Source: Fasciola hepatica
Lineage: Eukaryota > Platyhelminthes > Trematoda > Plagiorchiida > Fasciolidae
Direction: 5' to 3'
DNA length: 64,000 bases
Assembly (NCBI GenBank): GCA_948099385.1
Contig: CANUEZ040000199.1
Span: 3,668,001-3,732,000 of the forward strand
The first letter of the stretch is position 1. Each line of letters begins with the position of its first letter. Of this stretch, positions 49,118 through 60,134 are shown piece after piece. The notes under the pieces are model-generated. The model was not told the origin of the DNA. It did not search any database and saw only the letters and a list, made by a program, of their open reading frames with translations. A program made the position numbers and the translations under genes.

Positions 49118-50950
49118 TCATACGTTCTTGTTGATTTGTTGCTGCTGAACGGACCTGCTTGACCGCACTCGATCACATGTGCAGCTTGGGCTTGCCAAAA
49201 GATGATTCCGTTTCTTCTTTAGAGTTACCGGGTTTCCCCTCGTACGGCCATGTCCGCTAAGAGGGAGCTCTGCACGTAATTCTGGGCCGAAATCACCTCT
49301 GGTGAAGATCAGATCGCGCCGGACTCTCCGAAAGGCCACTGGAAACAGCCCCGTGATCTTCAGCCGCTCTTCGTAGCTGACCCCACGTAGCCCCCCGATA
49401 ATGCGGGTTGTGCCTCTCTGTGCCCTTTCCAACTTTACCACTTCTGCCAACGTACAAGGGAAAGCCGCTGGCCACCCGTATTCCAACCTGGGACACATAT
49501 GGGTTGCATACAGTACCTTGAAGGCGTTGCGTGAGAGATGGCCGAATGAACGAGTAATCGGCCCGAGGATACTCCACGCTGACGAACAAACTCTATCAGT
49601 AATGTTCTTAGTTTTTAGTGACGAGGCCACCATCACTCCAAGATCCTTTTCGCAGACAGAAAGCCAAAGGGGTGCCCAGTGTATATTTGTACATCCTACT
49701 GCTGGATTGTGCTTCTACTCGCATATGCGCACACTTGTCGGTGTTGACTGGCAGATCTGACCATCTCTCAAGGGCTTTGATGTCCTCCTGAAGAACGAGC
49801 TCGTCTGCATTCGATGTAATCATGCGCCAGGTCTTAAGTTCGTCTGCGTAGATGAGACACGGTGATTGAAAAACTGGTGGTAGATCATTGATATAGGCCA
49901 GGAAGAAGAGCGGACCCAGAACCGATCCTTGTGTAGCACCACCAGTTGCCACTTGCCAAGTTGACACTGACTGTGCTACTCGTACTGTAAAGGTTCTACC
50001 TTCTAGAAAGTCCTATATCCACAGAATCAAGGGATTTACAACACCAAGAGCTTTAAGCATACCTAACAGACGGTCATGCGGGACTTTGTTAAAAGCTTTG
50101 CTAAAACCTACGAGGATTATGTCCGTAGGGTGTTCTTCAGTCCTGGACGTCGTCCAGCGTTACCTTGCGATTACCAAGTTTGTCAGGCACGACCTACTTT
50201 TCCAAAAACCATGTTGTTGTCGGCATAGTAGGTCGTATACCCCAATATGTTCCCGGATTCGCGTTGCCAGCGGGCGCTCCATAACCTTTCCTACCACCGG
50301 TGTTAGATTGACAGGTTGGTAGTTGACAGCCTCAGACTTCGCCCCACATTTATATAGTGGCACGACGACCGCTTTCTCCCATTCTTGGGAGAGCTTTCCC
50401 GCTGGTAAAGACGTGTTGAACAGTGGTGTGACCGGCTGAGTTAACACATCGGCCAGATCCTTTATTACTAAAGGATGAACACCATCAGGTCCCGGGGATC
50501 GGTCGATTTTGATTTGATTTTGCCGCCACTTCTTCCGCAGTGAGATCTTGGTACGACATTTGAGGGGCAACCGCTGCAATGTGTGAGAGATGGTTGTATC
50601 TCTGTTCAGGAGCATAGACTGACAAGTAGTGTCTCGCCAATATTTCTGCCTCGTGTTCATCTGTAACTCTCAGAGAGTGTCCGTCCTGTAGGGCTGGGAT
50701 TGCAGTTGTGATTTGCGTTTTCCGTCGCAGATATGCGAACAGGCGTTTGAGTGCTCGAACCGAGTCCATTTCTAACGTCTCCTCGAAGATACGTCGCTTT
50801 TCTCGGCTTCATTTGGGTATACTGATTCCGGATGGTGTGGTATCGTTACCTTTTCCAGTCGCGTGACATTGTTTCCATGCTCGGTTCCGACCCTTCAAAA
50901 GACGCCTAATTTGCGGGTCAAACCAAGGTGGGCCTTTTGCAAGTGGTCAC
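49118..50950 (-). pseudogene. CR1 LINE reverse transcriptase and C-terminal region
   Basis: The minus strand shows 'RSPGPDGVHPLVIKDLAD' (about 50490), 'WEKAVVVPLYKCG' (about 50385), 'NYQPVNLTPVVGKVMER' (about 50320), 'RQQHGFWKSRSCLTNL' (about 50210) and 'GATQGSVLGPLFFLAYINDLP' (cited by its 'QGSVLGPLFF' core, about 49925). The catalytic box reads 'YADEL' (49850-49836); the family norm is F/Y-A-D-D, so the second Asp is Glu. The thumb and C-terminal region (49636-49118) are one open frame with 'PRLEYGWPAAFP', 'LERAQRGTTRIIGGLRG' and 'SYEERLKITGLFPV'. Frameshifts occur near 50480, 50160 and 49970. Confidence 0.85.
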
Positions 50951-50979
50951 ACTCTGGATGGTGGAGCAAACGTTTGGCA

Positions 50980-52020
50980 TAATTAAAGGATTTCATCCCC
51001 AATTACTCCCAAAACCTTGTCTATGTCGTACAATTCTGGCGGGTACCACATCACTGAGAATGCAGCCTCCCTGAGTTGTTGGAACAGCTTTCGCCAGACG
51101 TTGAGTCCACCCTGTTGTCTGGGAACTAACGTCGATCCTCTATTCCAGCTGATGGTCAACACCGCATGGTCACTGCACCCTAGTGGGTGTAGGTACTCAA
51201 TGTGATCAACATCGGAACGCCTTGGAGATATCAACAGATCAAGGGTAGACGTATGGTGATCCTGGGTTCGGGTCGGCCTTCTGACCTGTTCGTACGAGGA
51301 AAGTTACAGCATTGTTGAAAGGAGCTCGCGGAAAAATAAATCCGCTCCTGCATTGCACCGTAAGTTCTCCCAGTCCACAGTCGGCGAGTTGGAGTCATCC
51401 GAAATTAGACAGTGACCATCGCCAGCCCAACTTTTTACGCCAGTGAGGTTTTCCCGAGGATGTGCTTCTGGGGACCGATAAATGACTCGGACAGACTCAA
51501 ATTCACTGGGTGTCAACTTCAAGCAACACCAAAGAGATTCTTCAAATCCCTTCGGGTGTATCAGGCTATCCAACTGCAGTGAAGAGATGTCTGGTCGAAT
51601 GTACATCGCCACGCCCCCTCCTCCCCGAGCTTGGCACCTATCAGCACGGTAAAGTGTATATCCCGGGATACCCACTTCCGAATCCTGCACTACACTAGTA
51701 AGCCACATCTCCGGCAAGGCGGCCAAGCTTGGCGAGCACTGGACCACTCATGCCTCGAGCTCATCTCGCTTGTTCAACAGACTCCTGATATTAGACGACA
51801 TGATAAGTGCTTGTCTTCCTCTGTCTTCCCTCTCCGTACAGACCCTCATTGCAACTCCACCGCCGGGGTCACCTGGTTGGTGATGCTGTTGAGCGTGAAC
51901 GGTTCCCATCTCAGTTGAGGACGCCTCCGTTGAACACGAAAATCCCGGATAAAAAGTCGTGTTTGTCCATTTGCCTGGCGTTCGCGGAGCTCTCTCAACG
52001 CTAACCGGTGCCTCTCTCAT
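50980..52020 (-). pseudogene. CR1 LINE endonuclease domain
   Basis: Frames 52020-51748 and 51747-51304 are the same frame split by one stop codon. They give 'SSNIRSLLNKRDELEA', 'LAALPEMWLTS' (catalytic Glu), 'GYTLYRADRCQARGGGGVAMYI', cited by its 'RGGGGVAMY' core, and 'VIYRSPEAHP'. The block 'ISDDSNSPTVDWEN' is where the family has G-D-F-N-x-P; the Gly and Phe are altered. The last part (51234-50983) has 'LGCSDHAVLTISWN' with the catalytic S-D-H. One stop, one shift and a changed motif make it inactive. Confidence 0.85.
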
Positions 52021-52106
52021 TCCTTGGGATCAAGGAGGAGTCGCTGTTTCTCTCCTTTTAGTCTGTAGGACCACTGTTGCACCAAGCGGCGTTCTACGCC
52101 GCTTCA

Positions 52107-52466
52107 TCAGTGCCATCGGTGGACTGATGTAGCGCCTGAAGTAACCTCTGTCTGAGACCTGGGGCTGGTTGCCCACCGTGCCGCGGGTGCCTGGTTCCCC
52201 GCTGCATCAGATTCTTCTCTTTTTCTTTTATTCCCAGTGGTACAGTCTGCGCTCAGAATTTTCCGGAATGGGGAGCTGCAGGAACTCAGCAACTCATATT
52301 TATCCTTTTCGATTTTTGTACACCTAAGGTGAATCCACCCCTCACAATAATCACACATCAGGGCTTTGACCCGAGCGCCAATAGTTTTCTTACATACCAA
52401 ACACGCACATTGATCCTCAGAAGTAACTGAACTCATATTATTTATAAATTCGCTGAGATACCACAA
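52107..52466 (-). CDS. CR1 LINE ORF1, PHD/zinc-finger protein
   Basis: A 119-codon frame; the likely start is the second Met (residue 11, 'MSSVTSEDQ'). Residues 21-51 carry a PHD-like zinc-binding pattern: 'CLVCKKTIG', 'ALMCDYCEGWIHLRC' (C-x2-C ... C-x2-C-x3-W-I-H-x2-C). The C-terminal half is basic and Ser/Thr-rich ('GNKRKREESDAAGN'). CR1 ORF1 proteins often carry such a finger, possibly for protein or nucleic-acid binding. The frame is intact, but it ends upstream of the endonuclease, so it is either a short ORF1 or truncated by a stop. Confidence 0.75.
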   Translation of the reverse strand: MWYLSEFINNMSSVTSEDQCACLVCKKTIGARVKALMCDYCEGWIHLRCTKIEKDKYELLSSCSSPFRKILSADCTTGNKRKREESDAAGNQAPAARWATSPRSQTEVTSGATSVHRWH

Positions 52467-52477
52467 ATATCACAAAG

Positions 52478-52480
<3 letters not shown>

Positions 52481-52561
<81 letters not shown>
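52481..52561. repeat. (TA)n microsatellite
   Basis: About 40 TA units directly upstream of the CR1 LINE's ORF1 end. Confidence 0.95.
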
Positions 52562-52563
<2 letters not shown>

Positions 52564-52564
52564 A

Positions 52565-53590
52565 CGAAGCACAACGGTAGACACCCAGTGTAGCGCAAGT
52601 CTGTTTACTGATGTGCTAATAAACAGATCTGTGCTATGTTTGTCATGGATTACGAACACAGCAGAAGCTATGTTCAATGACAGCCTCAGGGAATTATTGG
52701 AGGAGTCGCTATCGTAAGTGGAAAATGGCGAAAGCTCAGCCTCTTGAATGATGCTGAAATTATTTAATAGGAATTTGGACCACTTCCTCATAGATCCAGT
52801 TTTCTGGTGACATCCCGAAAAACAAACAGTAAGTCATGTCAATATATCAGGTGAAAAATGAAAGTATTGAGGTTTCTGCGGTGTGAGTGATCGAGGAATT
52901 AAGCAGAAACACAAACAATGATCTAGAAATATGCACCCAATAGATAAGGCGTAGCTGTTCAGCTAATTTGATGTCTTATCACATAGACCATCAATCGAGA
53001 ACACTCGACAAAGTGCTATAATACTGGTTTAATTTCTGGAGAAACACAAAACGCAGTGACATGAGGAGAAAATTACTCACATTCCACATTATTCATCCTC
53101 ATATTATTAAGTGCTTCATGATAGATATAAAAATTGGTGAATGGAATGCTTGAATGAAATAGTAGATGGGAATGAAAACGTCAGTTTTCGCTACATTATT
53201 AAACGAAAATATGACTCATCTAATTACGGATGAGGCAGAATCTGCCTGCTGATTTCAAATTATAATGCAGTTCAAAACCAATTCAGTTATGATAACACGC
53301 AATTGGATAAACCCCATTAGTCATGGTGATGTTGTTGTTGGTGCACTTGTTTGTTCATTCAGATGACAAATCAAATTCCTGATGGTAAAAACTATCGGAC
53401 AGATCTGTTCCTAATCCTACAATCCATGGTGCCATACCCTGTAATTTTCTTTCTGAACCATGGTGGTTAACTGAATTTTGGTTGCCTAGTGAAGTAGTGT
53501 GCACTTCAGCACACTTGTGTGCCCATTTGTAATACAACCGTATCGGCTACCGTTGGGAAACAGTGGTGCCATTGATCAGGCGATCACAAG
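52565..53590. other. No gene recognised
   Basis: Nothing assignable. Degraded Gypsy protease sequence could be hidden just before 53600. Confidence 0.3.
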
Positions 53591-53599
53591 TAGGCTCCA

Positions 53600-55611
53600 C
53601 AGACTTTTTCGCCAGGATGAGATGGATATCTAACTTTTTGGCTATTGACAGTTATTCCAGTAGCAAAATCTGAGCTTCGACAAGATTGAAGCTTCCACGG
53701 ACATCAGGTACGGAACAAATAGGGTGGAAATACTCCATGATAACACTGTTCACAAACCCATGCGGCCCAATCCACAAACTGATCCATCAACACGGAAGTT
53801 CGTGACCTACTCATCAAATGGTCGATTCAGAGAAACTCCTTTCTCATGAAAACACACACAGGTCACTCTTCCGTTAAAACGAGCGGCAAAAATGACCTAA
53901 TCACTTTATTGTACCATGTCCCAGAATGATTTGACTCCGGAGTGGAGCAAAGACTCATATCAGCAGATATTGGATCCCGGTATCATTAGACCAACTTCCA
54001 ATCCGTGGGCTTCTGAAATACACAGTATTTAAACCGTCAACTAATAATTGGTGGCCTTGTGTCGATTACCGCTCATCGAACAATAGTGTCCGTCCGATAG
54101 CTGCTCAAATTCACATAGCCGAGACCTCAAACCAAGTTTAAACGATTGCAAGATTTTCAGCTACATAGGTTTGTTCGTGCATACAATCAAATTTGCGTGA
54201 ATCATGCTGACATCTCGAGGACAGCCGTCACCACACCGTTTTGTTTATTTTATCTCCTTGGTACGTCATTTGATCCAGCTATTCATAGACCCAGTCTGCC
54301 AAAGGTCACACAGGGTTTGCGCTTAGATAGACGACATCTTAATAGCTAGCACAACCTCTGAAGATCACACTGTTTATCTACGAACAATTTATAACGTTTG
54401 TCCTAACAGGGAACAACTATCAACGCTGAGAAGTGTTCCTTTGGGCAAGAAAGTGTAACTTTTCTTCGTCACGTGACATTCTTTCCTTTCATGAAATAAA
54501 GTACAGGCAATTCCATGATATCCCAAAACTCCTTTCAAAAATCTCCAGTGATTCGATGGTCCAGTCAACTCCAAATACCGTTTCATCCCTAAATGTTCCT
54601 AGTTGATGCAAACTTTCACAAAATCACCACGCGCTAAAACCAAATCATTGAAATTTTATGAAAATGCTTGTTTCGCTTTTGTTGAACTGAAACGGGCTAT
54701 CTTCGACATGGTTGCTGATGTGGATCATCTACTAAACGCGTCCCTAGCAATATCAGCCTATGGTTCAAACTTGGGTGTTATTACTGTTTTACACCAACAG
54801 GTACAAAGCACCCGGCTACTCTTATCATTTTTCTTTAAACGGCTGTGGCTTGCTGAATCTAAATATAGTGTATTCGGGACGAAATCTTCCATCAGTTAAT
54901 TTGACATTCCATCATTTCCGGATGTGCTGAAAGGAAGACAATTTACCGTCTTCACGGAATAAACGTCATTTATCCTAGCTGCGTGGTTAACCGCAGACCG
55001 GTATTCACCCAGGGAATCCCGTCATCTAGATTATACCACTTACCTCACGGAGGATGAAAGAGATATCTCAGATGAACTTAATCTTGTGGCAGATTCACTT
55101 TCTCAGATACATCTCATCAGGCCAACCAGAGGCAAAGACTTGGCATCTATTGTGACAGTTCAAATACACGACCCACAAACCGAGCAGTCTTCTAACAACA
55201 GCTTCCTCCAACTCGGACCAGTGCCACTCACTTCATCACAAAGAACGATTTCATGCAACGTGTCACAAAATACCCCTTCTCTACTGGAGACATTTGCTTT
55301 CTGGAGGAGCATCTTCAGAACACTGCATGCATTGTTGCACCCCGAAATACAAGCCTCAGTTAAACTCATAACTGAATGCTTCATGTGGCTAAAATAAACA
55401 GTGGTGAAAGTGGATGGGCACGGAGTTCGTTAGAATGTCAACGAACTATAGTAGGGCAATAAACAAGAGGTCCTCTCGGCACGTTTGCCACACCAGACAC
55501 TAGTTTAACCGCGTGCAAGTCGACCTAGTAGGTCCTCTGGCTGCATCCGGGAGATTCACTTATTTGGTAACATTTATTGAAGTATTTTCAAGGTGGACTA
55601 ATGCAACATCA
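53600..55611 (+). pseudogene. Second Gypsy remnant: RT, RNase H, integrase start
   Basis: Plus-strand pieces in order: RT fingers ('WWPCVDYRSSNNSVRP', about 54048), palm ('FVRAYNQICVNHADISRTAVTTPF', cited by its core 'RAYNQI', about 54175-54240), the catalytic strand 'IDDILIAS' (about 54328, in another frame), and RNase H linker and domain in the 98-codon frame 54603-54899 ('NACFAFVELKRAIF', 'LLSFFFKRLWLAESKYSVF'). Then come 'MADSLSQIHLI' (55086), integrase zinc-region 'LHPEIQASVKLITECFMW' (55333) and integrase core start 'VQVDLVGPLAASGRFTYL' (55517) with the first catalytic Asp. The element is cut off at 55611, where the rearranged LINE begins. The N-terminal gag and protease are not recognisable. 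Confidence 0.8.
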
Positions 55612-56161
55612 ATCTGGAGACCAGTTGACGAGCTCATTTACTCTTTGTTGTAGGAAGAGCAATGTGGAGCTGTTAGAGTTGAACATCCCAAGACCCACAT
55701 CATCGAAGTATTCAATGAGGGGACAGTTGTCGTAAAAGGGGATGGGTGATATATCAGCGGTAAACGAAAGCAGTGAGTGAATGGCGTCCTGGGGACCGTC
55801 CTCTGTGAATGGAATAAATTCGGTGAAAATATCGTGTAAATTTTTGTCGATCGGAAAATTAGTTGGACAGAAGATTATTGCTGGATGTACTGACGCCCGA
55901 GTTCTGAGCACGTACGTTGAGTAATTTTGATCTACTAACGCAATTAAATGCTTTACTGTAGTCAAAGAAACAGACCCTCACTGCTTGTCTTTTGCGATCA
56001 ACAGATGATAAAACAGATTGAGTGGGAGAGGCCAAGGCATTGAGTGTAAATGGTGGTTGGTGATATGCAAATTGCTTAGAGTCTAACATACTGATCTGGA
56101 CAGACAGACTCACAAGTATAACCCGCTCAAACACCTTGAGAGAAACCAATCTATAAGCCAT
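55612..56161 (-). pseudogene. LINE RT palm segment, separate partial copy
   Basis: The minus-strand frame 56161-55859 carries 'LDSKQFAYHQ', 'RQAVRVCFFDYSKAFNCVSRSKL' (cited by its core 'FFDYSKAFNCV'; first catalytic Asp present) and 'LLSNFLSDRQ'. A second frame (55965-55609) has 'SPIPFYDNCPLIEYFDDV' with an intact Y-F-D-D catalytic box, ending 'VNELVNWSPD'. The last ~220 bp (55612-55830) are a diverged direct copy of 57124-57340. It ends exactly where the Gypsy remnant begins. Confidence 0.75.
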
Positions 56162-56169
56162 TGGGCGTA

Positions 56170-56780
56170 GTTTGTATGCACCTTTTTGATATTGGGGTGA
56201 TAGGGAGAACTACGGCAAACCATTCAGCAGCTAACTATTTGATTGAGCGTTTTCCTACAAAACTGAAAGCAGTTTCAAGAGCTATGCGAATTGGGCACTG
56301 CAAGAGACTCTTCCTTTCGTCTGGTTAGGCGTTCGAAGTTCCAGGAAAGCCGACCTGCAAGCAACGCCGGGAGAGTCATTGTTTGAATGTAACCATCGGT
56401 TGGCGGGGAACTGGCTGTAACACAATCCCAACAGCCTTTAAACTATTCCGACTACACCCAACACCCAACTGAACTCAAGCGTGAACTGCACACAGCACTG
56501 ACTGGAGATCGTAACAAACCAGCTCGCGTGACTAAAGAGCTGTCCACGTCAACTTAGTTAGAGGCAGTACACGACACCCACTTCAAACTCTCAAGCAGCG
56601 TCGCAGAAAGGAAAGAAGATGGTTACACCATAGGATTTAAGGGAAAACGAGAAAGAGTCTCCTTGAAAAGAATAAGATCGGCCTTTGTAGAAGTCTTGAA
56701 GCCTTGACTTATGATGTTCGGTTCCGATCAGTTGGATGAGCAGTTCGTGAGTGATGCCAGTATGTCAAAACAAGTAATAG
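56170..56780. other. LINE-internal spacer, unassigned
   Basis: Between two RT pieces of the LINE region. No motif is recognised. Confidence 0.3.
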
Positions 56781-56796
56781 AATCTTTCGCAAGCAG

Positions 56797-58690
56797 TCAG
56801 GGGAATATGACGGGGAAAGCAAAGAGCCAGTTAGGAAGGATGGAAGAAGGCACAAAGAGTTTTATTAGATGGAATGGGGTAGAAAATGACCTAAGTCTTA
56901 TCAAGTAAAAAATCAGTAATTGAGCCTCGGAGAAGACAGTCGTGACGTGATCTGTCCAGGTAGGTTCATGGCTGAGGGTTACACGGAGGTACTTCACGAA
57001 CGATACTCCCTGTAGTGGTTCTCCAGGATGGTCATGTTGTGGTTTGGTGCCATCAAGTATTGATAAAGTATTGATGGGTTTTATGGATACAAAATAGAAT
57101 ATCAAAGCACTTTGTGGAATTTATCTTTAGACATCCCTCTGGAGACCAGTTGATGAGCTCATTTACTCTTTGTTTTAGGAGGAGCAATGTAGCGGTTAGG
57201 TTTGAACATTCCAAAAATCACATCATCGACGTATTCAATGAGGAGACAGTTGTCGTAAACGGGTATGGGTGATATATCTGCGGTAACCGAAAGCAGTGAG
57301 AGGATGGCGTCCTGGAGAACGTCTCGTGTGAATGGTATTGGGGTAATAGTGTACCGGAAAATCTTTGGGCAAAGGAACTACGTGAATATCAAGGCGAACG
57401 GACGAACAAAACTTGCGCATTTCTTCAACAGGATAAGTGGTAAGCAGTCTGGTCCGCTGGCCTCGTTTGCATGAAAGTCAGAGGGGTCCTTGTATACAAA
57501 CAATGAGGTGATGCTTTTCGTGGTAGGGTTTTGGTGGTAGTCAGCATCATGGTTTGAGATGACTGATAGGCATGAGGTGGCAGTGAAACGACGATTGAGT
57601 TCATCAACTTCTACTAATAAAGACCTATAACGAGGATTAGCACCGCTTAGGCGCATGATCTTCCATGTCTCTCTGAAATTTATGCTGGTGGTTACCGATT
57701 GGATGCACAAAGCTTTCAGTCTGTGAAGCTTTGTTTTGATTGATTGTGATAGAGCTCACTTTACAGTGGTCTCTGGCCTTGAAAGCGTGCTCCTCCATTC
57801 GACTCAATCTTTACAGATGAAGGGAAGAGTAACATTCGGGTCGAATGTACAATGTTTCCATGAGGCAGAATATATTGGAGCAGACCTTAGGGTTACCAGG
57901 TAAATGTTTACAAAACAACGATGGGTCGGAGTCCGAAAATATACTTAGGTCAGGATCATCAAACATATCCCTGATTCGCGTGAGGCTTTCTGAATCACAC
58001 TCTCTACTGCATATATTGCAGTCACGGCTTTGAGTGAAATGTGTTTGTCTACTCTTAGAATAAATCATTGAAAAAACATTTAAAATTTCATGCTAATAAC
58101 TGCTAATTTGAGGAGGACAGGCAATATGAAACAAGTCCGGAATGTTACCAAGACAATGATGTAGCATGGCGTCAAGTTTGATGGAGAAGGTATAAATGCT
58201 CAACAGGTGAAGAATATAAGGAAACTCACAATGAACCTAGTAAAATCGCCACGGGCAACACATAAGAGAGAGTCAACAGTGTTCAGTAGTTTCGTAGAGG
58301 GAATATCAGAACACTCATCAGGCTCGGAGAGAGGACATGTTGGGCGGATGTACATGGTAACAAGAATTATAGACGTATGATGACTGAGGCATTTAGCTTT
58401 GCACTCTAGCAGAAAGGCACTGATGTGTGATAAAGGATACTTGAGAAATAATAATCCTTCGAATAAATTGTCTTTCATTTATAAAAGTAATGACGCCTCC
58501 ACCAGGTTTGCGGTACAGTAGCGGACAGTCGACGCAAGAGGAGTTAAAATCAACTAGTGTATGCTTCCTTAGTCCAACTTCCCAATCGGCTCGATGTTTA
58601 CGGTGATGCTTGTTTCGCTTTCCAAAAATTCTCTTCATTTTATTTCTTGCTGGCTTTCCAAAGCTGCATTCCAGCAACGAGTTCAATTAT
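56797..58690 (-). pseudogene. Jockey/CR1-group LINE: endonuclease, RT fingers, catalytic strand and thumb
   Basis: Minus-strand order: endonuclease-like pieces (58686-58200, with 'PLLYRKPGGGVITFI' and 'IILVTMYIRPTCP'; 58068-57811, with 'CSRECDSESLTRIRDMF'), then RT fingers (57710-57380, 'HANEASGPDCLPLILLKKCA'). A ~60-bp foreign piece at 57350-57410 resembles the dispersed repeat at 2245. The catalytic-strand region follows (57345-57124, with 'LIEYVDDV' in one frame) and then the thumb (57105-56797, 'SFVKYLRVTLSHEPTWTDHV'). The palm segment between fingers and catalytic strand is missing here, yet a palm occurs separately at 56161-55612. This implies an internal rearrangement or two overlapping truncated copies. 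Confidence 0.7.
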
Positions 58691-58914
58691 TTCAATGATC
58701 TGAATAAGTCACGCGGATATGATACAATGATAGACATGTCTCCAATAGAACACCGCTTCTATTACAACAAAAGAAGAGAACTGTAATGTTGGTGAAAGTA
58801 AAGTGGTGATTTAGAAAAGTTGTCCTGAGATGTGCCGAACAGCACGGCCAGTTTGAAGGCCTTCGACACAATGCAAAGGGACCTATGATGTGAGGATTAA
58901 AAAGGACATAAACC

Positions 58915-60130
58915 CTAGAGGATTGTAAAACGATGAAACTGCCCGGTAGGCCATCTCTTTTGGTAAGTGGTCGTTCCGAAATGATGGGGTGAAAGTAGAA
59001 CGTATCGCATATAGCGCACCAATGAATGCCCAATGTGTTCTGATGTTCTTTCTTGTTTTTGGAACTCTACATAGTTCATGGGCCTGTTAGGCTGAGAAAT
59101 TTTCTTCAGCACATCCAAAGAGTTGCCTATACGCTTGTGGATATAGGAAACTGTCCGGGCCATCATCCCTTGGATTTGCTTTCCGAAGCTGAATGCGGTC
59201 TTCACACTCGATAACCAGATGAGGTTGTCATTACCGCGGAATTTGTTGCTACACACATGGCGATGCAGTTCTTTGTAGTGTTCTCCAAACTGATCAGCTG
59301 TTTAACGAAGATCGAAGTTGGCACAGAAGAGGAAGTAAGTTCTTCCACACACTTGTATGGTCTTTGGATGTTCTACTGGTATGGAATTTGGGTCGTCCGG
59401 GAACCACCAAAGAAAGCGCACAGGGCTGCTGCCTTCCGGATGCACTTGCACTTGCATAAACACTCCCTAGATGTCAGCTGTGACAGTTGATCGTTTCTTT
59501 CGAAATCTTTGAAGTACTGGAACCAGGTAGCAAGTGGCATCTGGTCACTGGAATAAGATAACACTAAGAGGCCTATTTTCCTGGCTGCTGCACAATCGAA
59601 CACAGCAAGCAGCTTACTGGGTGATTTCGGACTGACCACAGTGTGGTTTGGCGGGCGCCATTTCGGGCGGTACAAAACGTCGAGTTGCACATCCAGAAAA
59701 GCGTGTAGTGTATTCCGGCTCCAACTCCTCTATAGTACATTGGATTATGCTAAGGTGAGATCTTGTTCTCTGAGGAAGCGTATGCGAAGATTTGCAACTC
59801 ATAGTTGTTCGTTCAACATTTCCGGGCTCGTGGGTACCAAGTGGAATCCACTCGAGAGCCGTTCGGATGGCGAATGGTTGTTTACCACCTCCAAGTTTTG
59901 TTCGCGTATCCAGTGGGCTTCACGCACTTGGCAGCCCACTATTATCAGCACAGTTTTCCTTGTTGTTCCTTCAGCTAAGAACTGAAGACTGGCCATCGCG
60001 GAATGGTTTTCTATTCTAACAGAAGACATAATCTTTGGAAACACCACAGATCCTTCGATACCCATCAAGAGTGATTGTCTTCGAGGCATATGAAGCGCTA
60101 AATGTTGTAACAGAAAGAAATATTGCACGC
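58915..60130 (-). pseudogene. BEL/Pao-type retrotransposon remnant
   Basis: On the minus strand the protease-RT junction block appears first (60128-59799). 'VLIIVGCQVREAHWI' resembles the family's I-I-G-x-D-x-P-E-A/A-H block, and 'SERLSSGFHLVPTSP' the L-G-W-x-x-x-G-P block. The RT start follows (59690-59560): 'PPNHTVVSPKSPSKLLAVFDCAA' (cited by its core 'LLAVFDCAA') corresponds to the highly conserved P-H-H-x-V...K-x-R-x-V-F-D-C-A-A of BEL/Pao RTs. 'LQFLAEGTTRKTVLI' is the region that precedes it. The lower part (59256-58915) is less certain. Frames are short and broken. No LTRs were found. Confidence 0.65.
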
Positions 60131-60134
60131 CTTT

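Larger units (their letters stand above)
49118..52466 (-). mobile_element. CR1-type LINE, nearly full-length
   Basis: On the minus strand, a zinc-finger ORF1 (52466-52107) is followed by endonuclease and RT to a C-terminal end at 49118, about 3.35 kb in all. Upstream (higher coordinates) it abuts a (TA)n tract. The second frame has several stops and shifts. Motif order and the ORF1 PHD finger assign it to the CR1 group. Confidence 0.9.
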
